The position numbers and the translations under genes were made by a program. 64,000 bases of DNA, taken from the NCBI GenBank assembly GCA_963697365.1, contig CAVONT010000017.1, positions 372,001 to 436,000 on the forward strand, read 5' to 3'. Shown piece after piece: positions 26,119 through 35,362 of the stretch (its first letter is position 1; every line of letters starts with the position of its first letter). The DNA comes from CAIXZV01 sp963697365. Lineage in GTDB: Bacteria > Chloroflexota > Limnocylindria > Limnocylindrales > CSP1-4. The notes beneath the pieces were generated by a model. It was not told where the DNA came from and did no database searches. It worked only from the letters and a program-made list of their open reading frames with translations.

Positions 26119-27630
26119 ATGGCTGAGGACGTACTCCTCCGTATGACGGGGATCTCGAAGGCGTTCCCCGGCGTCCAGGCGCTCGACGACGTCCATCTCG
26201 TGGCCGAGGCCGGGACCGTCCACGCGCTCATGGGCGAGAACGGGGCCGGCAAGTCGACGCTCATGAAGGTCCTGGCGGGCATCTACCGTGCCGACAGCGG
26301 CACGATCGAGCTCAACGGCCGCGAGATCGCGATCCCGGACAGCTCGACGGCGCTGGCCAATGGCATCGCCATGATCCACCAGGAGCTCTCGCCGGTCCCG
26401 GCGATGACGGTGGCCGAGAACATCTACCTCGGGCGCGAGCCGAAGAACAGGCTGGGCCTGGTCGACCACGGGAAGATGGCCAGGATGGCCCAGGAGGTCT
26501 TCGACCGCTGGTCCATCGACGTCAACCCCAAGCGGGTGATGAAGAGCCTCTCGGTCGCCCAGATGCAGATGGTCGAGATCGCGAAGGCCATCTCCACCGA
26601 TGCCCGCCTGATCATCATGGACGAGCCGACCTCTGCCATCACGGAGCGCGAGGTCGACCACCTCCACCGGATGATCGCCTCGCTCAAGGCGACGGGCGTC
26701 GCGGTCATCTACATCACGCACAAGATGGACGAGGTCTTCAAGATCGCGGACTTCGTGACCGTCTTCCGGGACGGCAAGCACGTCGCGACCCTTCCGGCGG
26801 CGGAACTGGACCGCCAGAAGCTGATCTCGCTGATGGTGGGCCGCGAGCTCACCCACATGTTCCCCAAGGAGGACGTGGAGATCGGTGACGTGGTGCATGT
26901 CCGTGCGCGGCCTCACCCGCACGCGGCGTCATCGCGGACATCAGCTTCGACCTGCGCAAGGGGGAGATCCTGGGCCTCGCGGGCCTGATGGGCGCCGGCA
27001 GGACCGAGGTCCTCGAGACGGTGTTCGGCATCCACAAGGCCGACGCCGGCACGATCTCGATCAACGGCAAGGCAGTCTCGATCAAGAGCCCGTCCGACGC
27101 GATCACCAATGGGATGGGCCTGCTCACCGAGGACCGCAAGCTGACCGGGATCATGGGCGTGCTGTCCGTGCGCGACAACATGATCATGGCCAGCCTGCCC
27201 AAGTACAGTCCCGGCTGGATCGTGCGCAAGCGCAGGATCGAGGCCGCCTGCGAGGGCCAGAAGGACGCGTTGTCCATCAAGACGCCCAGCCTCGGCCAGC
27301 TGGTCAGGAACCTCTCGGGCGGCAACCAGCAGAAGGTGCTCGTGTCCCGCTGGCTCCTGACGCTGCCCGACATCCTCATGATCGACGAGCCCACCCGCGG
27401 GCATCGACGTCGGCGCCAAGGCGGAGATCCACCGCCTGATGTCGGGCCTCGCGCGGGAGGGCAAGGCGATCCTGATGGTCTCGTCCGAGATGCCGGAGAT
27501 CCTCGGCATGAGCGACCGCGTGCTGGTCATGGCCGGCGGCCGGATCACCGCGGAGTTCAACCGCGCCGAAGCCACCCAGGAGAAGGTCCTCGAGGCGGCG
27601 ACCCCGATGGTCGACCGGCCCGCCGCCTAG
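26119..27630 (+). CDS. Sugar ABC transporter ATPase (RbsA-type, two ATP-binding domains), frameshifted
   Basis: Energises CUT2 sugar import. Domain 1: GENGAGKSTLMKVLAGIY Walker A, IHQELSPVPAMTVAENIYLGREP, a degenerate signature LSVAQMQM and Walker B LIIMDEPTSAI. Domain 2: RKGEILGLAGLMGAGRTEVLETVFG, LLTEDRKLTGIM, signature NLSGGNQQKVLVSRWLL and DILMIDEPTRG. Three indels break the frame: two near 26893-26930 (VVMSVRGLTRTGVIADISFDLRK needs both removed) and one at the GGG near 27399 (TRGIDVGAKAEIHRLM). Corrected length is about 503 residues, normal for RbsA. ATG 26119 is preferred to GTG 26107. Confidence 0.88.
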
Positions 27631-27646
27631 CCAGGAGAGCGACGGG

Positions 27647-28666
27647 ATGACTGCAGCAGACCGTCGACCTCCGGCGGGCTCGCACCACGGGCGCCGGCGT
27701 CGAGCGGTTCCTCAGGAAGTACATGATCGTCTTCATCTTCCTGGGGATGTGCGTCGCTCCTGGCGATCTTCTCGCCGACAACTCGTTCCTCAAGCCCCAG
27801 AACCTGATCAACGTCGTCCGGCAGATCTCGGTCATCGGCCTGCTGGCCCTCGGCGTGACCGTCGCGATCATCTCCACCGGCATCGACCTGTCGCTCGGGT
27901 TCGGTGCTCGGCGTGTCGCGGCCGTCGTCGCCGCGAGCTTCGTGCAGCAGCCCGACTGGAAGGAGGCGATCTACCCCGGCCTCCAGCATGCCGGCGACTC
28001 GTCGGCGTCCTGGCCGGAATCGGCGTCGGGCTCGTCGCTGGGCTTCGTGAACGGGGCGCTGATCGCGTTCACGCGCATCCCACCATTCATCGCCACGCTG
28101 GGCATGATGCAGATCGCCCGCGGCCTGGCCTACATCTACTCGGACGGCCGCCCGGTGTCGACGCTCAACGACGACTTCCTGTTCATCGGCCAGGGCGAGC
28201 CTGCTCGGCATGCCGGTGCCGATCCTCGTGTTCGGGCTCGTCGTCGTCCTCGCCCACATCATGCTCGGCTACACGCGCTTCGGCCGCCACGTGTACGCGA
28301 TCGGCGGCAACGAGACGGCAGCCCGCGTCTCGGGCGTCAACCTCGAACCGGACCAAGGTGCTGATCTACATGTTCTCGGGCCTGATGGCAGGCCTGGGCG
28401 GCATCGTCCTGACGTCCCGCATCGGCTCGGCCACCCCGGCCCTGGGCATCGGGTTCGAGCTCGACGCGATCGCCGCGGCCGTCATCGGCGGCACGAGCTT
28501 CGCGGGCGGCATCGGCACGGTCTGGGGGACGGTCATCGGCGCGTTGATCATCGGCGTGATGAACAACGGCCTCGACCTGTTGAACGTCTCGCCGTTCTTC
28601 CAGCTGATCGTCAAGGGCGTGATCATCATCGTCGCGATCATCATCGACGAGCGCAAGAACCGGTAA
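27647..28666 (+). CDS. Sugar ABC transporter permease (RbsC-type), multiply frameshifted
   Basis: Inner-membrane permease of the same transporter. Recognisable helices lie in different frames: YMIVFIFLGMCVA, NLINVVRQISVIGLLALGVTVAIISTGIDLSLG (the CUT2 permease signature), FVNGALIAFTRIPPFIATLGMMQIARGLAYIYS, LLGMPVPILVFGLVVVLAHIMLGYTRFGRHVYAIGGNETAARVSGV, KVLIYMFSGLMAGLGGIVLTSR and a C-terminal FFQLIVKGVIIIVAIIIDERKNR. About six indels between 27,670 and 28,350 are needed to join them. Conserved residues on both sides of each break argue for base errors rather than decay. It starts 16 bases after the ATPase stop. Confidence 0.85.
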   Translation: MTAADRRPPAGSHHGRRRRAVPQEVHDRLHLPGDVRRSWRSSRRQLVPQAPEPDQRRPADLGHRPAGPRRDRRDHLHRHRPVARVRCSACRGRRRRELRAAARLEGGDLPRPPACRRLVGVLAGIGVGLVAGLRERGADRVHAHPTIHRHAGHDADRPRPGLHLLGRPPGVDAQRRLPVHRPGRACSACRCRSSCSGSSSSSPTSCSATRASAATCTRSAATRRQPASRASTSNRTKVLIYMFSGLMAGLGGIVLTSRIGSATPALGIGFELDAIAAAVIGGTSFAGGIGTVWGTVIGALIIGVMNNGLDLLNVSPFFQLIVKGVIIIVAIIIDERKNR

Positions 28667-28799
28667 CCGTCACGGGCCGGCCTGGTCTCAGGGCCGCCCC
28701 AATCCCGCTGCAGCGTCATCGAGCCGGGGTCCCGCAAGGGGCCCCGGTCCTGCGTCAGCGCGGTCGTCCGTCAGCGCGGTCGTCCGTCGGGGTCGTCCG

Positions 28800-29843
28800 T
28801 CAGGGTCGGCGGGACGAGACCTGCGCCCGCAGGGGCGCCGTCGTCCGGCCGACCAGCAGCGTTGGCGCGAGAACCAGCTCCATCGATGGCATCCGGCCCT
28901 GCTCGATCCACGTGACGGCTCGCTGCACCGCATTCGCGGCCAGGGCCTCCGCATCCTGCCGGATCGTGGTGATCCCCGACAGCGGGGAGAGGCGCGACAG
29001 CCGGCTGCCGTCGTAGCCCACCAGCGAGAGATCGTCCGGGATCGACACGCCGGCCTCCTGGAGGACGCCCATCAGGCCCCACGCACAGTCGTCGTCGAAC
29101 GCCAGGACCGCGGTCCGGTCGCCGGGCGTCGCCAGCAGCCGGCGCCCGGCCTCGATGCCCTCCTCGACCGTCTGGCCGCCCGCGACCACCTCCGCGTGCG
29201 CTGCCAGACCGAGTGCCTCCATGGCGGCGAGATAGCCCGCGACCCGGTCCGGGCCCTTCGCACTCGCGCCACCGTCCACGTGGGTGATCCGCCGGTGTCC
29301 GAGGGACGCGAGGTAGTCGACAGCCAGCTTCATGCCGACGCCATCGTCGGTGTGGACCGTGTCGGCCACGAGCTCGTCCAGCCGCCGCCCGACCACGACC
29401 ACCGGCATCTGCTCCGCGAGCCCGGCGAGACGCGCCTCCGTGGCCTCCGAGCCCAGCAGCAGCAGCGCATCGCAGCGGAACGTGAGGAGGGCCTGGATCG
29501 CGCGCTCCTCGCTCCGCGCGGTGGTGCAGCCGCTCAGCGTGACCTCGTAGCCAGCCTCCTCGGCCGCCGCGTAGATGCCGGGCAGCAGGTCGCCGTGGAA
29601 GGCCGACTGGACAGAGAACGCGACGCCCAGCAGGCGGGCCCGTCGCCGGCGCAGGAGGCTCGCGTGCGCGTCACGCTGATAGCCGAGCTCCGCGGCCACG
29701 CGACGCACCCGGGCCCTCGTCTGCTCGCTCGCGCCGGGGCCGTCGTTGAGGACGATCGACACGAGGGCAGGCGAGACCCCCGCGCCCTTGGCCACGTCCT
29801 TGATGGTCGCCCGCCTGGCGCCACCCGCCGGCCTGTCCGTCAT
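28800..29843 (-). CDS. LacI-family transcriptional regulator, second
   Basis: 347-residue LacI/GalR repressor. HTH: TIKDVAKGAGVSPALVSIVLNDG, hinge region RDAHASLLRRRRARLLGVAFS, then the sensor domain ending YDGSRLSRLSPLSGITTIRQD with the usual PLLVGRTT-like tail. It is divergent from the sugar-acid block starting at 30050, with two inverted CTGGAACG(T/A)TT half-type sites between them, different from the ATCGAT operators. ATG 29843 is chosen because the HTH follows about 13 residues later. Ligand unknown. Confidence 0.9.
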   Translation of the reverse strand: MTDRPAGGARRATIKDVAKGAGVSPALVSIVLNDGPGASEQTRARVRRVAAELGYQRDAHASLLRRRRARLLGVAFSVQSAFHGDLLPGIYAAAEEAGYEVTLSGCTTARSEERAIQALLTFRCDALLLLGSEATEARLAGLAEQMPVVVVGRRLDELVADTVHTDDGVGMKLAVDYLASLGHRRITHVDGGASAKGPDRVAGYLAAMEALGLAAHAEVVAGGQTVEEGIEAGRRLLATPGDRTAVLAFDDDCAWGLMGVLQEAGVSIPDDLSLVGYDGSRLSRLSPLSGITTIRQDAEALAANAVQRAVTWIEQGRMPSMELVLAPTLLVGRTTAPLRAQVSSRRP

Positions 29844-29889
29844 CGTTTGCCTCGCTAGGTGAGCGGAGCATAGCCGTCCGGGACATCGA

Positions 29890-29901
29890 CTGGAACGTTT
29901 C
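29890..29901. promoter_or_regulatory. Putative operator of the second LacI regulator, site A
   Basis: CTGGAACGTTTC, LacI-type with central CG. The reverse complement of site B (29963-29974) reads CTGGAACGATTT, so the two sites face each other about 73 bases apart, suitable for looping. Confidence 0.5.
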
Positions 29902-29926
29902 TGCCCCGGCTCATTGCAGATGGGGC

Positions 29927-29955
29927 TTGACACCCGGCCCGCAACTTTGTAGCGT
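29927..29955 (+). promoter_or_regulatory. Promoter of the second catabolic block
   Basis: TTGACA at 29927-29932, a 17-base spacer and TAGCGT at 29950-29955, lying between the two operator sites, so repressor binding at site B would cover the start point. Confidence 0.55.
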
Positions 29956-29962
29956 GCAGACT

Positions 29963-29974
29963 AAATCGTTCCAG
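29963..29974. promoter_or_regulatory. Putative operator of the second LacI regulator, site B
   Basis: AAATCGTTCCAG, inverse of site A. It lies eight bases downstream of the -10, at the expected transcription start. Confidence 0.5.
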
Positions 29975-30011
29975 TCCACCTGTCCACCTGTCCACCTGTC
30001 CACCTGTCCAC
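29974..30011. repeat. 8-bp tandem repeat in the leader
   Basis: GTCCACCT repeated four times plus a partial copy between promoter and start codon of the 30050 gene. It could vary in copy number and change leader length. Confidence 0.8.
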
Positions 30012-30049
30012 GCGTGTCCACCCACGCGAAGCATCAAGGATCGACCGCC

Positions 30050-30970
30050 GTGACCGACCTTCCCCAGTACCCCAAGCTCAAGCTCGGCACCGCACCCGAC
30101 AGCTGGGGCGTCTGGAACCCCTCCGGTGACCCGCTGCAGACCCCGTGGGAGCGCTACCTCGACGAGGTCCAGGCTGCCGGCTACCAGTACAGCGAGCTCG
30201 GGCCGTACGGCTACCTGCCGGCGGACCCCGGCATCGTCCGCGACGCGTACGCCAAGCGCGGCCTCACCCTCACCGGCGGCACGGTTGCCGTCGCGCTCCA
30301 GCGTGGCCGGGACGCCCTGGAGAAGGCCAAGGCCGACTGCGACGCCGAGATGGCGGTCATCGGCCCCAACGGCGCGAAGCACCTGGTCATCCTGCCCGAG
30401 GGCTACACGGACATGGACGGCAACCTCACGATGAGCCCGACGCTCACCGACGAGGAGTGGGACAACCTCAACAACGGCATGAGCGAGCTCGGCAGGTACG
30501 TGACCGACAAGCACGGCGCGGTGCTCGTGTTCCACACCCATGCCGACTCGCACGTGGGCACCCAGGAGGAGATCGAGCGCTTCCTGGACAACACCGATCC
30601 CGAGACCGTCCAGCTCTGCCTCGACACGGGGCACGTCGCGTACTGCGGCGCCGACAACCTCAAGCTCATCGCCGACTACCCGGACCGCGTGCAGTACGTC
30701 CACCTCAAGCAGGTGGACCGGGCAGTCAAGGCCCGCGTCGACGAGGCGAAGCTGGGCTTCCCGCCCGCGGTGCGTCTCGGCGTCATGGTCGAGCCGCCCC
30801 TGGGCGACCCGGACATGCCGTCGCTGCTGGCCGCCCTCGCGGGGCTGGACCGCGAGCTCTACTGCGTGGTCGAGCAGGACATGTACCCCTGCGCCTGGGA
30901 CAAGCCGCTGCCGATCGCCAGGCGCACCTACGACTACTTCAAGACCTGCGGCATGAAGGTCGCCCGCTAG
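30050..30970 (+). CDS. Sugar phosphate isomerase/epimerase-fold protein (IolE family)
   Basis: 306-residue TIM-barrel protein related to the two IolE-type genes upstream. Opening KLKLGTAPDSWGVWNPSGD, then YQYSELGPYGYLPAD, VLVFHTHADSHVGT, QLCLDTGHVAYCG, VQYVHLKQVD and LYCVVEQDMYPCAWDK carry the barrel strands and metal ligands. GTG 30050 is chosen, with AAGGA at 30035, because upstream sequence is the tandem repeat. Substrate unknown; the family includes inosose dehydratases and ketose epimerases. First gene of the LacI-controlled block. Intact. Confidence 0.85.
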   Translation: MTDLPQYPKLKLGTAPDSWGVWNPSGDPLQTPWERYLDEVQAAGYQYSELGPYGYLPADPGIVRDAYAKRGLTLTGGTVAVALQRGRDALEKAKADCDAEMAVIGPNGAKHLVILPEGYTDMDGNLTMSPTLTDEEWDNLNNGMSELGRYVTDKHGAVLVFHTHADSHVGTQEEIERFLDNTDPETVQLCLDTGHVAYCGADNLKLIADYPDRVQYVHLKQVDRAVKARVDEAKLGFPPAVRLGVMVEPPLGDPDMPSLLAALAGLDRELYCVVEQDMYPCAWDKPLPIARRTYDYFKTCGMKVAR

Positions 30971-31033
30971 GGCGGGCCCGCGGCCTGCTGGCCGGCTGAC
31001 GCACAGATCGCAGCACCCGACGAGGACTTCCCG

Positions 31034-32324
31034 ATGACCCAGACCAGCACCGGCCTGCCGGCTGTCGATGTCGCCATCGTCCGCGAGCTCGCGGCACGCG
31101 TCGCCGAGCTCGCAGCGCTGCCCGTGCAGCAGGAGCGCATCCGGGAGTGGGAGGCCCTCAACGGCCTGCGCCCCGAGCGGCCGATGGCCATGATCGACGA
31201 GATCCCGTGGCACGAGCTCGCCACGCCAGGCGTCCCGGGCGCCGACGAGCTCGCCATGGCCGCGACCCACCCGTTCGCGCGGGAGCTCGAGACGAAGCTG
31301 CGCCGCGAGCTCTACCGCTGGAACCACCTGCGCGTCGACATGGTCGTGGAGCCGTACGTCGACATCAAGAAGGTGATCAACCGGCCCGGCTGGGGCATCC
31401 GGATCGCCGAGGACACCATCGAGCAGGGTGAGGGCAACGCCGTCCAGAGCCACGCCTACAGCGACCAGCTGGCGAACCCCGAGGACATCGGGAAGTTCCA
31501 GGCGCTCGAGCCGTCGCTCGACGTCGAGGCCACCGCGGAACGCGAGACGTGGGCGCACGAGCTGCTGGACGGCCTGCTGGAGGTCCGCATGCAGGGCCTC
31601 ACCGGCTACAACGGCGACGAGCTGGCCTTCCCGCTCTGGGACGACATCGAGCAGTTCCGCGGCACCGAGCCCATCCTGCTCGACTTCATGGACCGCCCCG
31701 AGCACCTCCATGCCATCGCCGACCGCCTGACCACCGTCCGGCTCGAGGAGCTGGACATGCTCGAGGCCAAGGGCCTCATCGGCTACGGCAACGACCGGAT
31801 CCACTGCACCGGCGCCCAGACCACCGAGCTGCCGAAGGAGGGCTTCGACCCGGCCCGGGTCCGGCGCGATCGACACCTGGACCGTGGGACGCTCGCAGCT
31901 CTTCGTCTCCGTGGGCGACGCGATGTTCGACGAGTTCGTGCCCCAGTACTACGCACGCTGGTACGAGCGCTTCGGCCTCGGCTACTTCGGCTGCTGTGAT
32001 CCGCTGCACAACCGGATCGACTCCGTGCGCAAGATCGGACCGAACGTCCGCAAGATCTCGATGAGCGCATGGGCGAAGGTCGAGAAGGGCGCTGCGTCGA
32101 TCGGCCCGGACTTCGTGTTCTCGCGCAAGCCGAACCCGGCGATGGTCGCGATGGACGAGTGGGTGCCGGCGATCGCCGAGAAGGACTTCACCGACGTGCT
32201 GGCCGCCACCCGCGCCAACGGCTGCCCGGTAGAGTTCACCCTCAAGGACATCTCCACCTGCCGGACCGACCCGGTCCGCCTGTGGGAGTGGTGCTCCATC
32301 GCCGAGCGGATGACCCGGGCCTGA
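31034..32324 (+). CDS. Uroporphyrinogen decarboxylase-fold protein (one-base frameshift)
   Basis: About 429-residue protein whose C-terminal half resembles the URO-D/MtaA-type TIM barrel. Readable segments include HLRVDMVVEPYVDIKKV, WGIRIAEDTIEQGEGNAVQSHAY, LTGYNGDELAFPLWDD, PILLDFMDRPEHLHAIADRLT, then after an extra C near 31861-31866 the frame continues as AIDTWTVGRSQLFVSVGDAMFDEF and YFGCCDPLHNRIDSVRKIGPNVRKISMSAWAKVEKGAASIG. Proteins like this occur next to sugar-catabolism genes in environmental bacteria, with no established role. The genomic context argues against haem synthesis; a methyl transfer or C-C lyase role is open. Starts 63 bases after the IolE-like gene. Confidence 0.65.
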
Positions 32325-32358
32325 CGCCGCCCCGAGCACCGCGCCTGGGAGGGCAGTC

Positions 32359-33405
32359 ATGAGCAATCCGCTGCGCATTGGGCTCGTGGGCTACGGCAAT
32401 GGCGGGCGCCACTTCCATGCCCCGTACATCGTGGCGGCCACGGGCGTGGAGCTGGCCGCTGCCGTCGTGCGGTCGCCGGGGCTGCGGGCGGTGTTCGAGG
32501 AGGACTACCCGGGCGTGCCCGTGTTCCCGTCGCTGGCCGCCATGCTCGCGTCGGGCACGACCGACGCCGTCGTGATCACCACGCCACCGGAGACACGCCG
32601 CGACCTCGTGCTCGAGGCGCTGGCTGGTGGCATGCACGTGGTCGGGGACAAGCCATTCGCGCCGGACGCCGCGGGTGCCCGTGAGCTGGCGGCTGCGGCG
32701 TCGGCCGCGGGCCGGGCGGTGAACGTGTTCCACAACCGTCGCACGGACGCCGACTTCCGCACCCTGCAGGCGGTCATCGCGCGCGGTGACGTGGGCGACG
32801 TGTGGCGCGTCGACAGCCGGTTCGACCTCGATGCCCCGGGAACCCTGGAGGCCGGCCCCACGGGCGGACTGCTGCGCGACCTGGGTGCGCACGTGGTCGA
32901 CCAGCTCCTGGTCCTCCTCGGACCGGTCGTCTCCGTCTACGCCCAGCTCGACTGGGTCGACACGCAGGCCGGGCGCACCGATGCCGGGTTCTCGCTGGCC
33001 ATGACCCACGCGTCCGGCGCGACGTCACGCGGCTCGGCCAGCAAGCTCCACCACCTGGCGGAGAAGGAGCTGCGGGTCTACGGGTCGCTCGGGTCGTACG
33101 CCGGCATCTCCACCGACTGCCAGACGGCCGCGATCTTCGCCGGCCTGCGGCCCCTCACCGAGGGCGCCGCCTGGGGCTACGAGCCCGAGTCCGCCTGGGG
33201 GACCCTGCGAACGGCGGCAGGTGCCGTGCGCGTTCCCTCCGAACGCGGCGCGCACCAGGACTTCTACACCCAGTTCGCGGCCGCCGTGCGTGGCGAAGCG
33301 CCCTTCCCCGTCCCGATCGAGGAAGGGATCCGGACCATCTCGGTGCTGGATGCGGCGCGCACGTCGGCCCTCGAGGGCCGCGTTGTCGAGGTCATCACGG
33401 ACTGA
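32359..33405 (+). CDS. Gfo/Idh/MocA-family oxidoreductase
   Basis: 348-residue NAD(P)-dependent dehydrogenase. GLVGYGNGGRHFHAPYI is the nucleotide motif, VVGDKPFAPDA replaces the usual EKP with DKP while keeping the lysine, NVFHNRRTDADFRTL follows, and LLRDLGAHVVDQLLVLLG gives the DxxxH-type pair. The C-terminal sheet (GSASKLHHLAEKELRVYGSLGSY) resembles the YdgJ/scyllo-inositol dehydrogenase-like branch. GGGAGGG before ATG 32359 supports the start. Probably oxidises a sugar or cyclitol in this block. Intact. Confidence 0.85.
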   Translation: MSNPLRIGLVGYGNGGRHFHAPYIVAATGVELAAAVVRSPGLRAVFEEDYPGVPVFPSLAAMLASGTTDAVVITTPPETRRDLVLEALAGGMHVVGDKPFAPDAAGARELAAAASAAGRAVNVFHNRRTDADFRTLQAVIARGDVGDVWRVDSRFDLDAPGTLEAGPTGGLLRDLGAHVVDQLLVLLGPVVSVYAQLDWVDTQAGRTDAGFSLAMTHASGATSRGSASKLHHLAEKELRVYGSLGSYAGISTDCQTAAIFAGLRPLTEGAAWGYEPESAWGTLRTAAGAVRVPSERGAHQDFYTQFAAAVRGEAPFPVPIEEGIRTISVLDAARTSALEGRVVEVITD

Positions 33406-33416
33406 CCCCGTCCGGC

Positions 33417-33500
33417 GGCGGAACTCCTTCCAGCTGCCCGTCTCCCGCTCCGCTGCGGAACTCCTTCCAGCCGCCCGTCTCCCGCTCGGCGGCGGAACTC
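33417..33500. repeat. 37-bp tandem repeat after the Gfo/Idh gene
   Basis: GGCGGAACTCCTTCCAGCTG... occurs two and a third times (about 33417, 33454, 33490). Non-coding. It lies between convergent genes. Confidence 0.75.
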
Positions 33501-33509
33501 CTCCCTATC

Positions 33510-33533
33510 CGTGATGCCCGTATGGGCATCACG
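33510..33533. terminator. Strong palindromic hairpin between convergent genes
   Basis: Ten-base stem CGTGATGCCC/GGGCATCACG with a GTAT loop. It contains the 18-mer GATGCCCGTATGGGCATC that also occurs, in the other orientation, at 43774-43791. Suitable as a bidirectional terminator; the repeated sequence may have another role. The remainder up to 33717 holds a degenerate copy at 33615-33632 and no gene. Confidence 0.55.
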
Positions 33534-33717
33534 GGGAGGCACACGCGTCTTCGAGTCGTCTGCGGCCGAGCTGATAGCAGCGCACACGCCCCACAGCACT
33601 TCGGGCGCCGACTTGATGCCCATAGGGTCATCGCGGGGGAGGATGTCCGCCGACGCTGAGCGTGGAATGTGCCGGCCAGCGACCAGGACGACCAGGCGAT
33701 CAGGACCGACCAGGTGA

Positions 33718-34368
33718 TCAGCCCGCAGGGCGGCCACGATGGCGCACGCTTCGGCGGCGGACGCGGTGATGTCCGCCCAGCGATGGTCGCGGATGGCGTC
33801 GGCCGGCGCGATCCAGGTGCCGCCGCAGGCGACGACCGACGGGAGCGCGAGGTAGGTCGCCAGGTTGGCGGGGGTGACGCCGCCGGTGGGCATGAAGCGG
33901 GCGGTGCGGTAGGGGGCGGAGACTGCGCGCAGGTAGGGGACGCCTCCTGCGGCCTCGGCCGGGAAGAACTTCACCAGGGCGATGCCGTCCGCCAGTGCAC
34001 GCTCGATCTCGGTGGGGGTCACGGCGCCCGGGATGACGGCCAGGCCCAGCTCGCGGGCCCGTGCTACCACGGTAGCGTTGTAGCCTGGTGCCACGATGAA
34101 CTGGGCGCCGGCGGCCGCCGCGCGATCGACGGTGGGGGCGTCCAGGACGGTGCCGGCACCCACCAGGACGTCCGGGTCGGGCGGCTCGGGCGGCGTCGAT
34201 GGCGTCGGCGGCAGCGTCGGTGCGGAACGTGATCTCGACGACCGGGAGGCCGCCGTCGGCGAGGGCGGTGGCGAGCCCGGGCGCGTCGGCCGCGTCATCG
34301 ATCGAGACGACCGGCACGACCCCGAGTGCCTCCAGGCGGGCGGTGAGGGCGGTGATGTCCATGGTCAT
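33718..34368 (-). CDS. eda: 2-keto-3-deoxy-6-phosphogluconate (KDPG) aldolase, frameshifted
   Basis: Class I aldolase that splits KDPG into pyruvate and glyceraldehyde 3-phosphate. N-terminus MTMDITALTARLEALGVVPVVSIDD with the catalytic-base glutamate in LPVVEITFRTDAA; then, one frame over (change near 34180-34200), PDVLVGAGTVLDAPTVDRAAAAGAQFIVAPG, the Schiff-base lysine in GIALVKFFPAEAAGG, FMPTGGVTPANLATYLALPSVVACGGTW. In the second frame no stop occurs at the expected end; TGA 33718-33720 lies in the first frame just after AALRA, so another indel close to the end is likely. The start overlaps the stop of the upstream epimerase as ATGA. Confidence 0.88.
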   Translation of the reverse strand: MTMDITALTARLEALGVVPVVSIDDAADAPGLATALADGGLPVVEITFRTDAAADAIDAARAARPGRPGGCRHRPGRPHRRSRGGRRRPVHRGTRLQRYRGSTGPRAGPGRHPGRRDPHRDRACTGGRHRPGEVLPGRGRRRRPLPARSLRPLPHRPLHAHRRRHPRQPGDLPRAPVGRRLRRHLDRAGRRHPRPSLGGHHRVRRRSVRHRGRPAG

Positions 34369-35359
34369 CCTCCCGTGACGCGGTCGAGCCAGGCCGTGTC
34401 GAGCAGGCCGCGGTCCAGCGCCGCGCGATAGGTGTCCACCGTACGCTGCACGCCGGCCTCGACCGGGGTCAAGGGCAGGGGACCCAGCGCCGCCTCGATC
34501 GGGGCGCCGTCGAATGCGGCGGGGAAGGGGAGGATCCGGTCACCGTGGGTGATCCGGCCGCGCGATGACGGCACGAGGTCCGCGATGAGTGCCACGATCT
34601 CGTCCACCCCGATCCGCGGACCTGCGCAGCTGTAGACCGGACGCGCCGTCGAGCCGGCGCAGGGCCGCCGCGATGAACGCCGCCGCGACATCCTCGACGA
34701 ACTGGAACTGGTAGGCCCCGCCGAAGTCGATGTGGAACGGGCGCTCGCCGGCCGCCGCGATTATCGCGACCGTCGGCTTGGAGGTGACCCCTGCGTCGCG
34801 CCCGGGACCGTAGGCGGAGTGGGGCCGGATGCCGGTCGACGAGATGCCCCACGCGTCGTGGTAGACGCCGGCCGCCTGCTCGTTGGCCATCTTGTAGGCG
34901 CCGTAGAACGACGTGGGATGGAGGGCCGCGTCGGCCGGAACCACCTCCGTCGGGTAGAACGATGCCGGGCCGTAGACAGCGGCGGAGGAGGCGTAGACGA
35001 CGTGGCCGATGTCCAGCCGCCGGGCCAGCTCGAAGACGGACGCGGTGCCCTGCACGTTGACGCGGGCGCCGGCGATCGGGTCCGCGGCGCAGAACGGCAG
35101 TTGGAGCGCGGCCAGGTGGATGATCCCCGTGGTCCCCGGCGGCACGCGCCGCGGCCTCGAGCACATCGACGTCGGTGACGTCGCCGCGGACGATCTCGAC
35201 CGACGCCAGCTCGTTCGGCGCCAGGACCAGCTCGAGGCGGTCCAGCCGCCCGCTCGAGGCGAGCACGGTGACGGGATGGCCGAGCCGGACCAGCCCGCGG
35301 ACGACCCACGAGCCGATGCAGCCCGTGCCGCCGGTGACGAGGAAGCGCTCGCCGGCCAT
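34365..35359 (-). CDS. NAD-dependent epimerase/dehydratase (extended SDR), frameshifted
   Basis: Rossmann-fold sugar oxidoreductase. It starts MAGERFLVTGGTGCIGSWVVRGL (GxxGxxG nucleotide site), then after a frame change near 35140 continues GIIHLAALQLPFC, ASVFELARRL, HVVYASSAAVYG, with the catalytic Tyr-Lys in TSFYGAYKMANEQ. Near 34645 the frame returns for GVDEIVALIADLVPSS to the end WLDRVTGG. Corrected length is about 330 residues. Position before KDPG aldolase suggests uronate or aldose oxidation or epimerisation feeding the Entner-Doudoroff route (inference). It starts three bases after the upstream stop. Confidence 0.85.
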
Positions 35360-35362
35360 GGT

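Noticed and set aside
13030..31870. Programmed ribosomal frameshifting
   Set aside because: The frame changes occur in many unrelated genes, in both directions and without slippery heptamers or stimulatory structures, so sequencing error is simpler.
33264..33717. C-terminal extension of KDPG aldolase
   Set aside because: The extension runs through the non-coding tandem repeat and hairpin; a missed stop due to an indel near 33720 is more likely.
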